15,972 bases of DNA from RUG11247 sp045649485 (GTDB taxonomy: Bacteria > Bacillota > Clostridia > Christensenellales > Aristaeellaceae). The position numbers and the translations under genes were made by a program. The notes under the pieces were generated by a model, which did no database searches, was not told the DNA's origin, and worked only from the letters and a program-made list of their open reading frames with translations. This document shows positions 7,224 to 14,804 of the stretch, piece by piece. Position 1 is the first letter of the stretch, and each line of letters opens with the position of its first letter. Location: positions 1 to 15,972 of the forward strand of contig JAZRPZ010000085.1 of the NCBI GenBank assembly GCA_045649485.1. The letters are read 5' to 3'.

Positions 7224-8273
7224 TTATTCCAGAATCCTGCGTCCCCAGGAGAAATTCCTGTAATAGTATCCGCTGGTAAGATCTGAAACTATTACAAGAC
7301 CCGCTCCGGAAGAAGCATGTATGAACTTACCGCTGCCAAGATAGATTCCGGTATGATCGCTCAGATCACCGTCGGTAGCGTTGGTGTTGAAACATACCAT
7401 ATCGCCACGCTTCAGATCAGATATATTCTCGATCTTGGTGAACTTATCATCATATCCCTGGCTCTTGGCACTGGAAGAGACCTTTATGCCGGCTTTCTTA
7501 TAGCAATAATACACCAGACCGGCGCAGTCAAAAGTACTGGGCGCGGAAGGATCCGTATCATATCGCTTGCCAAGCTGGTTCTGTGCAACATATACAATAT
7601 ATTCTATCTTCGTGGAATCAGAAGAAGAACTGCTGCAGGATGTGGTGGTGGACTTCAGACTGGAAGGCATCTGAGCCCTGCTGTCCGTCACAGTATTCGA
7701 TCCGGTATTGGCGGAAGACGAAGAACTGCCGGTCGAAGAACCGGAAGACGAAGAAGAGGATCCGGTTGAAACGCTTGTGCTCGGCTTGTTCCACGAAAGA
7801 TTATCCTTATGGATATATCCCGTTACCGAACCGCTTTTGTTCTGACACATCATATAATTGCCATTCCTTCCGGCAATGTAAATGCATGTGCCCGCATCAA
7901 TATATCCAAGCTTTCCGGAAGAAGAAGAACCGGATTTATAAACGGCTGTCTTCTTGGTGGTATACGCTTTTGCACGCTCACTGCTGGCGAGCTTTACATC
8001 TTTCAGAAGCGCATATCCGGTATATCCCTTATAGGATATCTTTGCCCAGGTACTGTTGTACGCGGTAATGGTAAACGAAGTACCTTTTGACAGCGACCCC
8101 AGTTTGGAACTGGATGTGGACGCTTTCTTATATACCTTCATGGAGCTTGAATAAACGGTAGCCTTCTTGGAAGCTGCAAGGGCAGTACCGGTCAGCAGCA
8201 TAAGCACCAGCACAAATGCCAGCACCCGCCTTGCCGCAATGGCAAGCCTGCTTACCCTACTGTCTTCATTCAT
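7224..8273 (-). CDS. Secreted SH3b-NlpC/P60 cell-wall peptidase
   Basis: This exported peptidoglycan hydrolase probably cleaves stem-peptide bonds. With the start at 8273 it has 349 residues. A signal peptide comes first: basic residues, a VLAFVLVLMLL core, and ALA-A near 31-34. Two bacterial SH3-like wall-binding domains follow (about 35-94 and 101-160). Next is a Ser/Gly/Thr-rich linker (about 163-221) and then an NlpC/P60 domain with C250 in FDCAGLVYYC, H307 in DHTGIYLG and H319 in KFIHASS as the expected triad. An in-frame ATG at 8306 is rejected because it lies inside the TATAAT box, lacks a ribosome binding site and would put a long polar stretch before the signal peptide. The ATG at 8273 has a modest TAGGTG site. 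The gene has its own promoter and terminator. Confidence 0.92.
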   Translation of the reverse strand: MNEDSRVSRLAIAARRVLAFVLVLMLLTGTALAASKKATVYSSSMKVYKKASTSSSKLGSLSKGTSFTITAYNSTWAKISYKGYTGYALLKDVKLASSERAKAYTTKKTAVYKSGSSSSGKLGYIDAGTCIYIAGRNGNYMMCQNKSGSVTGYIHKDNLSWNKPSTSVSTGSSSSSSGSSTGSSSSSANTGSNTVTDSRAQMPSSLKSTTTSCSSSSSDSTKIEYIVYVAQNQLGKRYDTDPSAPSTFDCAGLVYYCYKKAGIKVSSSAKSQGYDDKFTKIENISDLKRGDMVCFNTNATDGDLSDHTGIYLGSGKFIHASSGAGLVIVSDLTSGYYYRNFSWGRRILE

Positions 8274-8304
8274 ATCAGCACCTACTTTTTGTCTAATTTC
8301 TGTC

Positions 8305-8333
8305 ATTATATATCATTTTTATGCATTTTGCAA
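8305..8333 (-). promoter_or_regulatory. Promoter of the NlpC/P60 gene
   Basis: On the minus strand TTGCAA (8328-8333) and a perfect TATAAT (8305-8310) are separated by 17 bases. Predicted transcription starts near 8298, giving a leader of about 25 bases to the ATG at 8273 and excluding the upstream in-frame ATG from the message. Confidence 0.65.
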
Positions 8334-8386
8334 CCTTGGCTGTATATACAGCATAATTCTTAAACTATACGACACAAAAAACACGC

Positions 8387-8424
8387 AAAAAGAGCCGCAA
8401 AAACAATGTTTTGCAGCTCTTTTT
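8387..8424. terminator. Terminator of the C39-like gene, symmetrical
   Basis: AAAAAGAGC and GCAAAA pair with TTTTGC and GCTCTTTTT, with one C-A mismatch and a 6-base loop (8403-8408). It lies 10 bases past the C39-like stop. A/T tracts on both sides could stop transcription from either strand, which also insulates the neighbouring NlpC/P60 promoter. Confidence 0.85.
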
Positions 8425-8434
8425 AACCTTCAGT

Positions 8435-9091
8435 TTACCTTTTCCAGATAAGATTGAAGTCCTTTGCCAGCGTTACGGGCACCCAATACATGGCATGGCA
8501 CACAGACAAACCGCACTCGACGCCTGCGGAATTGCGCACCATCTTCCTTACCTCGGTACCGGGGATGACCTCGCGTACGTTTTCGAAAATACGTCTGTCT
8601 GCGCTTTCGCAGGAGGAGTCGACAACCAGCATCTGCCTTTCTCCATCCACTTCACGCCAGTCGATAACAGCTACGATATGGCCTACGCGCAGGTTGCACA
8701 TGGCACAGCCGCCCTGAGTAAGCACCTGCCACAGCTGGTCATGATCGTTTACCAGACCGTCTCCATTATATATGAAGCCATACTTCTCGTCGTAACCACC
8801 GCGCACGAGGCCTGCCAGCAGCTCGGGGCGGTCGGTACCGTCATCTCCTCTGCCGCCGCATGCACAGGAATAATCTGCCAGTTCACCCACATCAACCTCG
8901 ATGCTGCTCAGCTTCTGAATGACAACTGCCATGGAGAATATGCCGCAGCCGGAGCTTCTGAGATTGGAATTGGGATTATCATACACATAAGGATGAGTCC
9001 ATTCTGCATTGGACTGATTGAAATATCTCACGTTCAGACCTTTATATTCGCACCTTCCCTCTTTGGGAGAAAGCTCGATTCCGTATTTCAT
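8435..9091 (-). CDS. C39/papain-like cysteine peptidase-fold protein, no signal peptide
   Basis: This 218-residue protein (start at 9091) has a papain-like motif order: Q26 in RYFNQSN, C49 in SSGCGIFSMAVVIQKL, H138 in RVGHIVAVIDW, and D158 in MLVVDSS. This matches the oxyanion Gln, nucleophile Cys, His and Asp/Asn pattern of C39-type peptidases, so a cysteine peptidase or amidase role is inferred. It has no signal peptide or membrane segment. It is unusually Cys-rich, with CAC at 76-78, CAMC at 129-132 and further Cys at 14, 161, 193 and 198. The ATG at 9091 has a GGAGGAA site; the in-frame ATG at 9124 overlaps the TATAAT box and is rejected. It is monocistronic, divergent from the GH38 gene. 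Substrate unknown; a toxin, bacteriocin-processing or housekeeping role cannot be distinguished. Confidence 0.75.
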   Translation of the reverse strand: MKYGIELSPKEGRCEYKGLNVRYFNQSNAEWTHPYVYDNPNSNLRSSGCGIFSMAVVIQKLSSIEVDVGELADYSCACGGRGDDGTDRPELLAGLVRGGYDEKYGFIYNGDGLVNDHDQLWQVLTQGGCAMCNLRVGHIVAVIDWREVDGERQMLVVDSSCESADRRIFENVREVIPGTEVRKMVRNSAGVECGLSVCHAMYWVPVTLAKDFNLIWKR

Positions 9092-9122
9092 AATTATTCC
9101 TCCGTATGCAAAGTTTTTAACC

Positions 9123-9151
9123 ATTATACATCCTGATCAAAATTACTTCAA
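9123..9151 (-). promoter_or_regulatory. Promoter of the C39-like gene
   Basis: On the minus strand TTGAAG (9146-9151) and a perfect TATAAT (9123-9128) are 17 bases apart. The predicted start, near 9116, lies about 25 bases before the ATG at 9091. The upstream ATG (9122-9124) is part of the -10 region. Confidence 0.65.
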
Positions 9152-9179
9152 GTCGTATGTGTACTTTTTGCCTTGATTA

Positions 9180-9188
9180 TGTTATAAT
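9180..9188 (+). promoter_or_regulatory. Extended -10 promoter of the GH38 gene
   Basis: TGTTATAAT is a perfect extended -10 element (TGnTATAAT), 36 bases before the ATG. No good -35 is visible at the usual distance, which is typical of extended -10 promoters and leaves room for an activator. Confidence 0.65.
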
Positions 9189-9224
9189 CTGAGCAACAAA
9201 ATTAACCAAACTGGAGGTAACACC

Positions 9225-12065
9225 ATGTCTAATTTCCCGGCGCGCTTTGAAGCCATGAAGCGCAAAGTTGGCGGCAACCGTGAAAAGCTTGATTTCGAAT
9301 GGACTTTTGGTCCCACCCGTGAAGAGCTGAACAAAATCACCGCTCCCGGCAGACCCATTATCCGTATCCTCTCCGAGCTGGATTATGCAATCAAGCTGAA
9401 TGCCGAAAACGAAGGCAAGTTCGACAAAGAGGTCGACGCCTGCCTGACCATCCTCGAAAATGCCATCGCAGAAGACGGCGTGCTCACCAATTCCGTTTGC
9501 AAAAAGGCAGAAGAAGCTATCCTTCCCCTGTCCGCAGCAGCAAAGGAATACGAAGTCATCTTCGCTTCCCACGCTCATATCGATATGAACTGGATGTGGG
9601 GCTGGCAGGAGACCGTTGCGATCACCATCGCAACCTTCCGCACCATCCTCGACCTGATGCGCGAATATCCCGACTTCACCTTCTCCCAGTCTCAGGCATC
9701 CGTTTACAGGATCATTGAGGAATTCGCTCCCGAGATGATGGACGAGATGAAGCAGCGCATCCGCGAGGGCCGCTGGGAAGTTACCGCAACCGCATGGGTA
9801 GAGACCGACAAGAACATGCCCGATACCGAGTCCCTCATCCGTCACATCGAATACACCCGCAATTACCTTGAAAAGACCTGGGATATTCCCCGCAAATCCC
9901 TTGAACTGGACTTCAGCCCCGATACCTTCGGTCACAGCCGCTTTATTCCCGAAATCAACACTTTCGGTCAGGTAAAGTATTATTATCACTGCCGCGGTCT
10001 GCAGGATGATCTCACCCTGTATCGCTACAACTGCCCCTCCGGCGCCGAAATTCTGATGTACAAGGAACCCTACTGGTACAACAGCGGCGTAACTCCGGAT
10101 TGCGGCACCGGCGTATTCGGTCTTTCCAAGCGCTGCGCAGGACTTAAGACCGCCCTCATCGTTTACGGCGTAGGCGACCACGGCGGCGGACCTTCCCGCA
10201 GAGACGTTGAGCGCGTTATCGAAATGCGCGAATGGCCCGTATTCCCCACCATGAAGTTTGGCACTATCCATGAGTACTTCGAAAAGGCAGAAGCAGTACG
10301 CGAGAAGCTGCCCGTTATCGATCATGAGCTGAACGCCATCTTCGCCGGCTGCTACACCACCCAGAGCCGCATCAAGCGCGGCAACCGCAAGAGCGAACTG
10401 ACTCTGCTGGATGCCGAAAAGCTGGCTGCCGCCCGCGCAATGGTAGAAGGCGTTGCCGCTCCTGCCTGCCGTATGGAAAAGGCATGGCGTGACGTGCTCT
10501 TCACCCATTTCCACGATATCCTCACCGGTTCCTGCGTACAGGAGAGCCGCGAGCATGCAATGGGTCTGTACGCCGATGTACTGGGCCACGCACAGCAGAT
10601 CGAGTCCTCTTCCGCACGCTCCATTTCCGAGAATGTGGATACCTCCATGTTCCTGGCAGACCCCGATGTAGCCTTCACCCAGGCCTACGGCGCAGGCGTC
10701 GGCTTCGGCATTTCCAACCACTCCGGCGTACCGAATCCCGAGCGCGGCGTGGGCAAGACCCGTATCTACACCGTTTTCAACACCGCTCCCGTAAAGAAGC
10801 ATGAATCCGTTGAACTCACCGTTTGGGATTACACCGGAGACCTGCGTCGTCTGGAAGCCGTTGACAGCAACATGAATCCCCTGCCCATGCAGCTTATCGA
10901 TACCACCCTGCAGCACTACTGGGATCACAAGTATGTGCGCGTGCTGGTAAAGTGCGAAGTAGAGGCAAACGGCTACGCAACCATCGCGCTGCGTGAGAAG
11001 CCCGTTGAGGATTATCCCACCTTCTACCTCAGCGCAGAGCGCACCCATTCTCCTCAGGGCGATGTAGTCCTCGAGAACGAATACCTGAAGGCCCTCATCG
11101 ACGGACGCAGCGGTCAGCTCATCTCCCTTATCGATAAGAAGACCGGCCGCGAGCAGCTTTCCGCTCCCGCAGGTCTGTGCGTTGTTGATTCCGAAAAGGA
11201 CACCTCCGACGCATGGCGCATCGGCCGTTATCTGGGCGTGACTCCCGTCACCCGCACTCTGAGCCTCACTCCCGCCGGAGGCAGCGTTCGTTCCTATGTT
11301 ACCATGAAGCACGAGATGCTGGGTTCCTCCGTTGAGACCACCATCTCCCTCGGCGCAGGTGAAAAGGCACTGCACTACACCTTCTCCGTTGACTGGCATG
11401 AGACCGCCATCAAGTCCAAGACCCATCCCGTACTCATCTACAACATGCCTCTGGCAGAAGCCGCAGATGAGGTAATGATGGATGTTCCCGGCGGCTACGC
11501 AACCCGTACCGCAAGGGCTATGGACCTGCCCGCACTGAGCTACGCCGCAGCAATGAGCGGAACCCGCGTTCCCTTCATCGTGACCGACTGCAAGTACGGC
11601 TACCGTCTCGACAGGAACGATCTCATCGCCACCCTCATCAACACCGCCGGCGGTCCCGATCCCTATCCCGAGCGCGGTATCCATGCCATTGAGCTGTTCG
11701 TCGGCGTATCCGATGCATGCCCCAAGGCACTGCGTACTCTCTCCGAGGCACTCATCCGTCCCATGTTCGGCATGCCCGTAGCAAGCCATCCCGGTAAGCT
11801 GCCCGCAAACGGCGTGCTGTTCGGATTCGATGCAGCCACTTCCGTAATGACCTCCTTCGCAGATGCAGGCGAGACTTACAACGCCCGCGTGAACGAGATC
11901 TGCGGCAAGGCAGACAAGGCAGTCATCACTCTGCCCTATGCTCCCGCATCCGCTAAGGTCACCGACCTGGAAGGCAAGGAAATCGGTACTGCCGTCATCG
12001 ATGGCAACACCGTCACCGCCGAGATCGGTGCATACCGCATCATCCAGATCAATATCGCAAAGTAA
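9225..12065 (+). CDS. Glycoside hydrolase family 38 alpha-mannosidase
   Basis: This 946-residue GH38 alpha-mannosidase trims terminal alpha-linked mannose. The catalytic barrel holds HAHIDMNWMWGW (116-127), where H118 and D120 are zinc ligands. D233 in DFSPDTFGHS (229-238) is the nucleophile and a zinc ligand, and H430 in FTHFHDILTGS is the remaining zinc ligand. YGVGDHGGGPSRRDVER (314-330) fits the family's glycine-rich block. The mid three-helix domain spans about 365-450, and beta-sandwich domains fill about 520-940. There is no signal peptide, so the substrate must be imported mannosides or N-glycan fragments. A GGAGGT site (9213-9218) sets the start. The gene stands alone between its own promoter and terminator. 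Codon use is strongly biased: no TTA, CTA or TCA codon is present, which suggests high expression. Confidence 0.95.
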   Translation: MSNFPARFEAMKRKVGGNREKLDFEWTFGPTREELNKITAPGRPIIRILSELDYAIKLNAENEGKFDKEVDACLTILENAIAEDGVLTNSVCKKAEEAILPLSAAAKEYEVIFASHAHIDMNWMWGWQETVAITIATFRTILDLMREYPDFTFSQSQASVYRIIEEFAPEMMDEMKQRIREGRWEVTATAWVETDKNMPDTESLIRHIEYTRNYLEKTWDIPRKSLELDFSPDTFGHSRFIPEINTFGQVKYYYHCRGLQDDLTLYRYNCPSGAEILMYKEPYWYNSGVTPDCGTGVFGLSKRCAGLKTALIVYGVGDHGGGPSRRDVERVIEMREWPVFPTMKFGTIHEYFEKAEAVREKLPVIDHELNAIFAGCYTTQSRIKRGNRKSELTLLDAEKLAAARAMVEGVAAPACRMEKAWRDVLFTHFHDILTGSCVQESREHAMGLYADVLGHAQQIESSSARSISENVDTSMFLADPDVAFTQAYGAGVGFGISNHSGVPNPERGVGKTRIYTVFNTAPVKKHESVELTVWDYTGDLRRLEAVDSNMNPLPMQLIDTTLQHYWDHKYVRVLVKCEVEANGYATIALREKPVEDYPTFYLSAERTHSPQGDVVLENEYLKALIDGRSGQLISLIDKKTGREQLSAPAGLCVVDSEKDTSDAWRIGRYLGVTPVTRTLSLTPAGGSVRSYVTMKHEMLGSSVETTISLGAGEKALHYTFSVDWHETAIKSKTHPVLIYNMPLAEAADEVMMDVPGGYATRTARAMDLPALSYAAAMSGTRVPFIVTDCKYGYRLDRNDLIATLINTAGGPDPYPERGIHAIELFVGVSDACPKALRTLSEALIRPMFGMPVASHPGKLPANGVLFGFDAATSVMTSFADAGETYNARVNEICGKADKAVITLPYAPASAKVTDLEGKEIGTAVIDGNTVTAEIGAYRIIQINIAK

Positions 12066-12077
12066 ATAAACAATACG

Positions 12078-12108
12078 CAGGCACGCTCTTCGGAGCGTGC
12101 CTGTTTTT
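12078..12108 (+). terminator. Terminator of the GH38 gene, UUCG tetraloop
   Basis: An 11-base perfect stem (CAGGCACGCTC with GAGCGTGCCTG) closes a very stable C-UUCG-G tetraloop and is followed by five T residues, 12 bases after the GH38 stop. Confidence 0.95.
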
Positions 12109-12111
12109 ATG

Positions 12112-12140
12112 TTGACGCAGACATTATTATACTGTATAAT
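12112..12140 (+). promoter_or_regulatory. Promoter of the TetR-ABC operon
   Basis: TTGACG (12112-12117) and a perfect TATAAT (12135-12140) are separated by 17 bases, immediately after the GH38 terminator. Predicted transcription starts near 12147. Confidence 0.75.
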
Positions 12141-12142
12141 AA

Positions 12143-12156
12143 GCAACAGACGTTGC
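12143..12156. promoter_or_regulatory. Candidate TetR operator
   Basis: GCAAC-AGAC-GTTGC is a perfect inverted repeat with 5-base arms placed 3 bases after the -10 box, across the predicted transcription start. Position and symmetry fit autorepression by the TetR-family product of the first gene. This is inference without binding data. Confidence 0.5.
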
Positions 12157-12190
12157 ACATCACGTGTTACCTTTGAAAGGCTGTGGTAAA

Positions 12191-12760
12191 ATGCCCCCTA
12201 AAAACAAATTCACCAAAGAAGAGATCATCAATGCTGCCATCAGAATAGCTTCAAAAGACGGAATGCAGGCAGTGACCGCCCGCTCCCTCGGAAATGAACT
12301 TTCTTCATCCACAAAGGTCATATTCGGTCTTTTTGAGAATATGGAAGAACTGCATGGAGAGATAATTAAGGCCGCCGCTGCCGTATATGAGCGCTTCACC
12401 ATTGAAGATATCAAATCCGGCAGATATCCCGACTACAAGGCCACCGGCATGGCATATATCCGATTTGCTACCGAAGAGACCGAACTATTCAAGCTGCTGT
12501 TCATGCGCGACCGCAGCCTTGAGAAAACAACTGATGATCCGGAACCACTTGAACCCATATACAAAATGATTCAGCAGCAGGCGGGCCTTACTTACGACGA
12601 GGCAAAGCTGCTGCATCTGGAAATGTGGATATTCGTCCACGGAATTGCCGTTATGATAGCCACCGGGCATTTCAAACCCGATATCGACCTTATAAGCAGT
12701 ATGATTTCAGATGTATATAATGGTGTAAAAGACCGCTTCATTGCAAAGGAGGGAAAATGA
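12191..12760 (+). CDS. TetR/AcrR family transcriptional regulator
   Basis: This 189-residue one-component repressor has an N-terminal TetR helix-turn-helix. KEEIINAAIRIASKDGMQAVTARSLGNEL (9-37) leads into a recognition-helix region with STKVIFGLFENMEEL (40-54), the usual TetR order. The C-terminal ligand-binding domain includes FKLLFMRDRS and an LEMWIFVHGIAVMIATG helix, a layout seen in WHG-type TetR regulators. The ATG at 12191 is preceded by GAAAGG (12175-12180). A GTG at 12164 in the same frame would add 9 residues but lacks a ribosome binding site. Its stop overlaps the ABC ATPase start, so it heads a three-gene operon and probably controls it through the palindrome at 12143-12156. Ligand unknown. 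Confidence 0.92.
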   Translation: MPPKNKFTKEEIINAAIRIASKDGMQAVTARSLGNELSSSTKVIFGLFENMEELHGEIIKAAAAVYERFTIEDIKSGRYPDYKATGMAYIRFATEETELFKLLFMRDRSLEKTTDDPEPLEPIYKMIQQQAGLTYDEAKLLHLEMWIFVHGIAVMIATGHFKPDIDLISSMISDVYNGVKDRFIAKEGK

Positions 12761-13488
12761 TGCCCGCAATCCGCACCGAAAATCTCACCAAGCGATACAG
12801 AGATATTACCGCGGTGGACAATCTGTGCCTCACCGTTGAACAGGGTGAACTCTATTCCCTCCTCGGCGTAAACGGCGCAGGAAAGACCACCGCCATAAAG
12901 ATGCTCACCTGTCTTTCGCAGCCCACAAGCGGCGATGCATTCATTATGGGACACAGCATCAAGACCGAGCCTTCGGCAGTAAAAACACTTATCGGCGTTT
13001 CCCCGCAGGAAACGGCTGTTGCGCCCAATCTTACCGTAAAAGAAAATATAGCGCTCATGTGCGGCGTTCACGGAATGAACAAACATTCCGCCTCCGAAAA
13101 GGCAGATACTCTTATCGATAAATTTTCCCTGCGCGATATTCTGAACAAACGGGCCGGCAAACTTTCCGGCGGTTGGCAGCGCAGGCTGAGCATTGCCATG
13201 GCGCTGGTAAGTGACCCGAAGATACTCTTCCTCGATGAGCCCACCCTCGGCCTTGATGTCATTGCCCGCAGTGAATTGTGGGACGTTATACGCGCCCTGC
13301 GTGAAACCACCACGATAATACTGACTACACATTATATGGAAGAAGCGGAAGCGCTCTCCGACAGAGTGGGCATAATGAGCAGCGGCAAACTACTGACCGT
13401 CGGCACCGTTGATTCCATAAAGACCGCAACAGGAAAAGACAGATTTGAAGATGCGTTCATATCCGTAGTAAAGGGGGCAGGCAAATGA
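12757..13488 (+). CDS. ABC transporter ATP-binding protein (ABC-2 export type)
   Basis: This 243-residue nucleotide-binding subunit powers the membrane partner encoded next. Visible motifs are Walker A GVNGAGKTT (37-45), the Q-loop Q84 (SPQET), signature LSGGWQRRLS (136-145, with Trp where Gln is usual at position 5), Walker B ILFLDEP (156-162), the D-loop TLGLD, and switch His H192. This pattern is typical of drug or lipid exporters of the CcmA/DrrA-like class. The first ATG (12757) overlaps the TetR stop as ATGA. A second ATG at 12760 sits at better spacing (7 bases) from AGGAGG (12747-12752) and may be the true start. Translation is probably coupled to the gene on either side. Confidence 0.93.
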   Translation: MMPAIRTENLTKRYRDITAVDNLCLTVEQGELYSLLGVNGAGKTTAIKMLTCLSQPTSGDAFIMGHSIKTEPSAVKTLIGVSPQETAVAPNLTVKENIALMCGVHGMNKHSASEKADTLIDKFSLRDILNKRAGKLSGGWQRRLSIAMALVSDPKILFLDEPTLGLDVIARSELWDVIRALRETTTIILTTHYMEEAEALSDRVGIMSSGKLLTVGTVDSIKTATGKDRFEDAFISVVKGAGK

Positions 13489-14216
13489 GACTTCGTACAT
13501 TCGCCATACGCAATACCAAAGAAATAATCCGTGACCCCCTTACCGCATTTTTTGCATTAGGCTTTCCTGTAGTGCTGATGCTGCTGCTCAGCGCGATACA
13601 GGCAAACATCCCCGTAGATTTGTTTGAGATATCCCATCTCGCGCCGGGAATCGCCGTATTCGGACTTTCGTTTATGACGCTCTTCTCCGCAACGCTCATA
13701 TCACGCGACAGAGAATCATCGCTGATGCACAGGCTATACACAACTCCGCTCACCGCCTGCGATTTCATATTCGGCTATGCGCTGCCCATAATTCCCATTT
13801 CCGTTGCACAGAGCCTCATATGCTACATTCTGGCTGTGCTACTGGGAATGCCCGTCACTGCAAACATACTTTATGCGCTTGTATTCATCATCCCCGTTTC
13901 CCTTCTGTACACCGGCATGGGGCTGCTTTTCGGCAGCATGCTGAACGTAAAGCAGGTGGGCGGTATCTGCGGCGCGCTTTTGACCAATGTTTCCGCATGG
14001 CTTTCGGGTATCTGGTTTGATATCGACCTTATCGGCAAAGTATTCCGCTCTGTTGCATATGCGCTGCCCTTTGTTCATGCCGTGGAGCTTGAACGCTTGG
14101 TCGTTGCCGGCAATTACACAGATATTCTCCCACACCTTGCATGGGTATGCGGATACGCCGTTGCAATAATAGGCGCTGCGGTGCTTGTATTTCTTAGACA
14201 GATGAAAAGGCAATAA
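13485..14216 (+). CDS. ABC-2 type transporter permease
   Basis: This 243-residue integral membrane subunit of an ABC-2 exporter starts at an ATGA overlap with the ATPase gene, so the two are translationally coupled. About six hydrophobic segments are visible near residues 20-40, 52-72, 93-120, 126-152, 158-178 and 217-237. A cytoplasmic loop SRDRESSLMHRLYTTPLT (73-90) matches the conserved coupling region of ABC2_membrane proteins. With the ATPase it should form a homodimeric exporter. The substrate cannot be read from sequence; drug, lantibiotic or lipid export are the usual roles. The stop codon falls inside the A tract of the downstream terminator. Confidence 0.92.
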   Translation: MRLRTFAIRNTKEIIRDPLTAFFALGFPVVLMLLLSAIQANIPVDLFEISHLAPGIAVFGLSFMTLFSATLISRDRESSLMHRLYTTPLTACDFIFGYALPIIPISVAQSLICYILAVLLGMPVTANILYALVFIIPVSLLYTGMGLLFGSMLNVKQVGGICGALLTNVSAWLSGIWFDIDLIGKVFRSVAYALPFVHAVELERLVVAGNYTDILPHLAWVCGYAVAIIGAAVLVFLRQMKRQ

Positions 14217-14257
14217 AAAAACAGCTGATGTGATAATCTTCACATCAGCTGTTTTTT
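14215..14257. terminator. Bidirectional terminator between the ABC operon and the cysteine hydrolase
   Basis: A 13-base perfect stem (14221-14233 with 14240-14252, ACAGCTGATGTGA) has a 6-base loop, an A tract on the left and a T tract on the right. It stops transcription from both convergent genes. The two stop codons lie within its A and T tracts. Confidence 0.95.
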
Positions 14258-14777
14258 ATTTTACGTCTATCTGGCACATCTTCATTGTAGTAAGTGCCGC
14301 TTCATGGGTTTCGGGGGTGACGCCTGCGCAGCAGGCGGAGTCGACACCAATCGCTGTCTCAGGGAAATTTGCCTTCAGCATAAGCGTATTGGAGACCACG
14401 CAGATATCAGTACACAGACCGACAAGTTCGATTTCAAGTTCGTCTATATTATATTTATCCCTTATGATATCGGGCAGTTTTACAGAGCCGAAGGTAGGCT
14501 TTTCGACCGCGGTATATTCCCTGCCATCAAGCGCGGACTGCACGTACTTATCGAGCTGCCAGCCATCAGTACCTTTTATACAATGAGGCACAGGCAGTTT
14601 TGCGCCTTCCGAGGTATTCATATAATCCTCGGTATGGGTATCATAAGTCACAATGATATCGCCTTCATGTCTGCGGATCTTTTCAACCACATTAGGTACG
14701 ATGGCAGCAGCTTCCTTTGTACCCAGTGCGCCGTCAACAAAATCCTTCTGCATATCCACAACTATCAGCAATTTCAT
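14256..14777 (-). CDS. Isochorismatase/nicotinamidase-like cysteine hydrolase
   Basis: This 173-residue enzyme has the isochorismatase-like fold. The likely triad is D8 in LIVVDMQKDFV, K93 in AVEKPTFGS and C126 in VGLCTDICV, matching Asp-Lys-Cys in nicotinamidase PncA. Metal-site residues D46 and H48 (TYDTHTEDY) and H65 (VPHCIKGT) are present, but the third metal His of PncA is not evident and Asn or acidic residues occupy that area. If it is a nicotinamidase it would convert nicotinamide to nicotinate in the NAD salvage pathway; other amidases of this fold are possible. An AAGGAGG site (14787-14793) sets the start. It is a single gene convergent with the ABC operon and divergent from glyS. 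Confidence 0.88.
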   Translation of the reverse strand: MKLLIVVDMQKDFVDGALGTKEAAAIVPNVVEKIRRHEGDIIVTYDTHTEDYMNTSEGAKLPVPHCIKGTDGWQLDKYVQSALDGREYTAVEKPTFGSVKLPDIIRDKYNIDELEIELVGLCTDICVVSNTLMLKANFPETAIGVDSACCAGVTPETHEAALTTMKMCQIDVK

Positions 14778-14804
14778 ACCTTAACGCCTCCTTTTATTCA
14801 AAAA

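Noticed and set aside
7611..7784. Serine-codon repeat tract in the NlpC/P60 gene as a phase-variation or minisatellite repeat
   Set aside because: It encodes a low-complexity Ser/Gly/Thr linker with imperfect, mixed codons and no long perfect unit, so slippage is not specifically supported.
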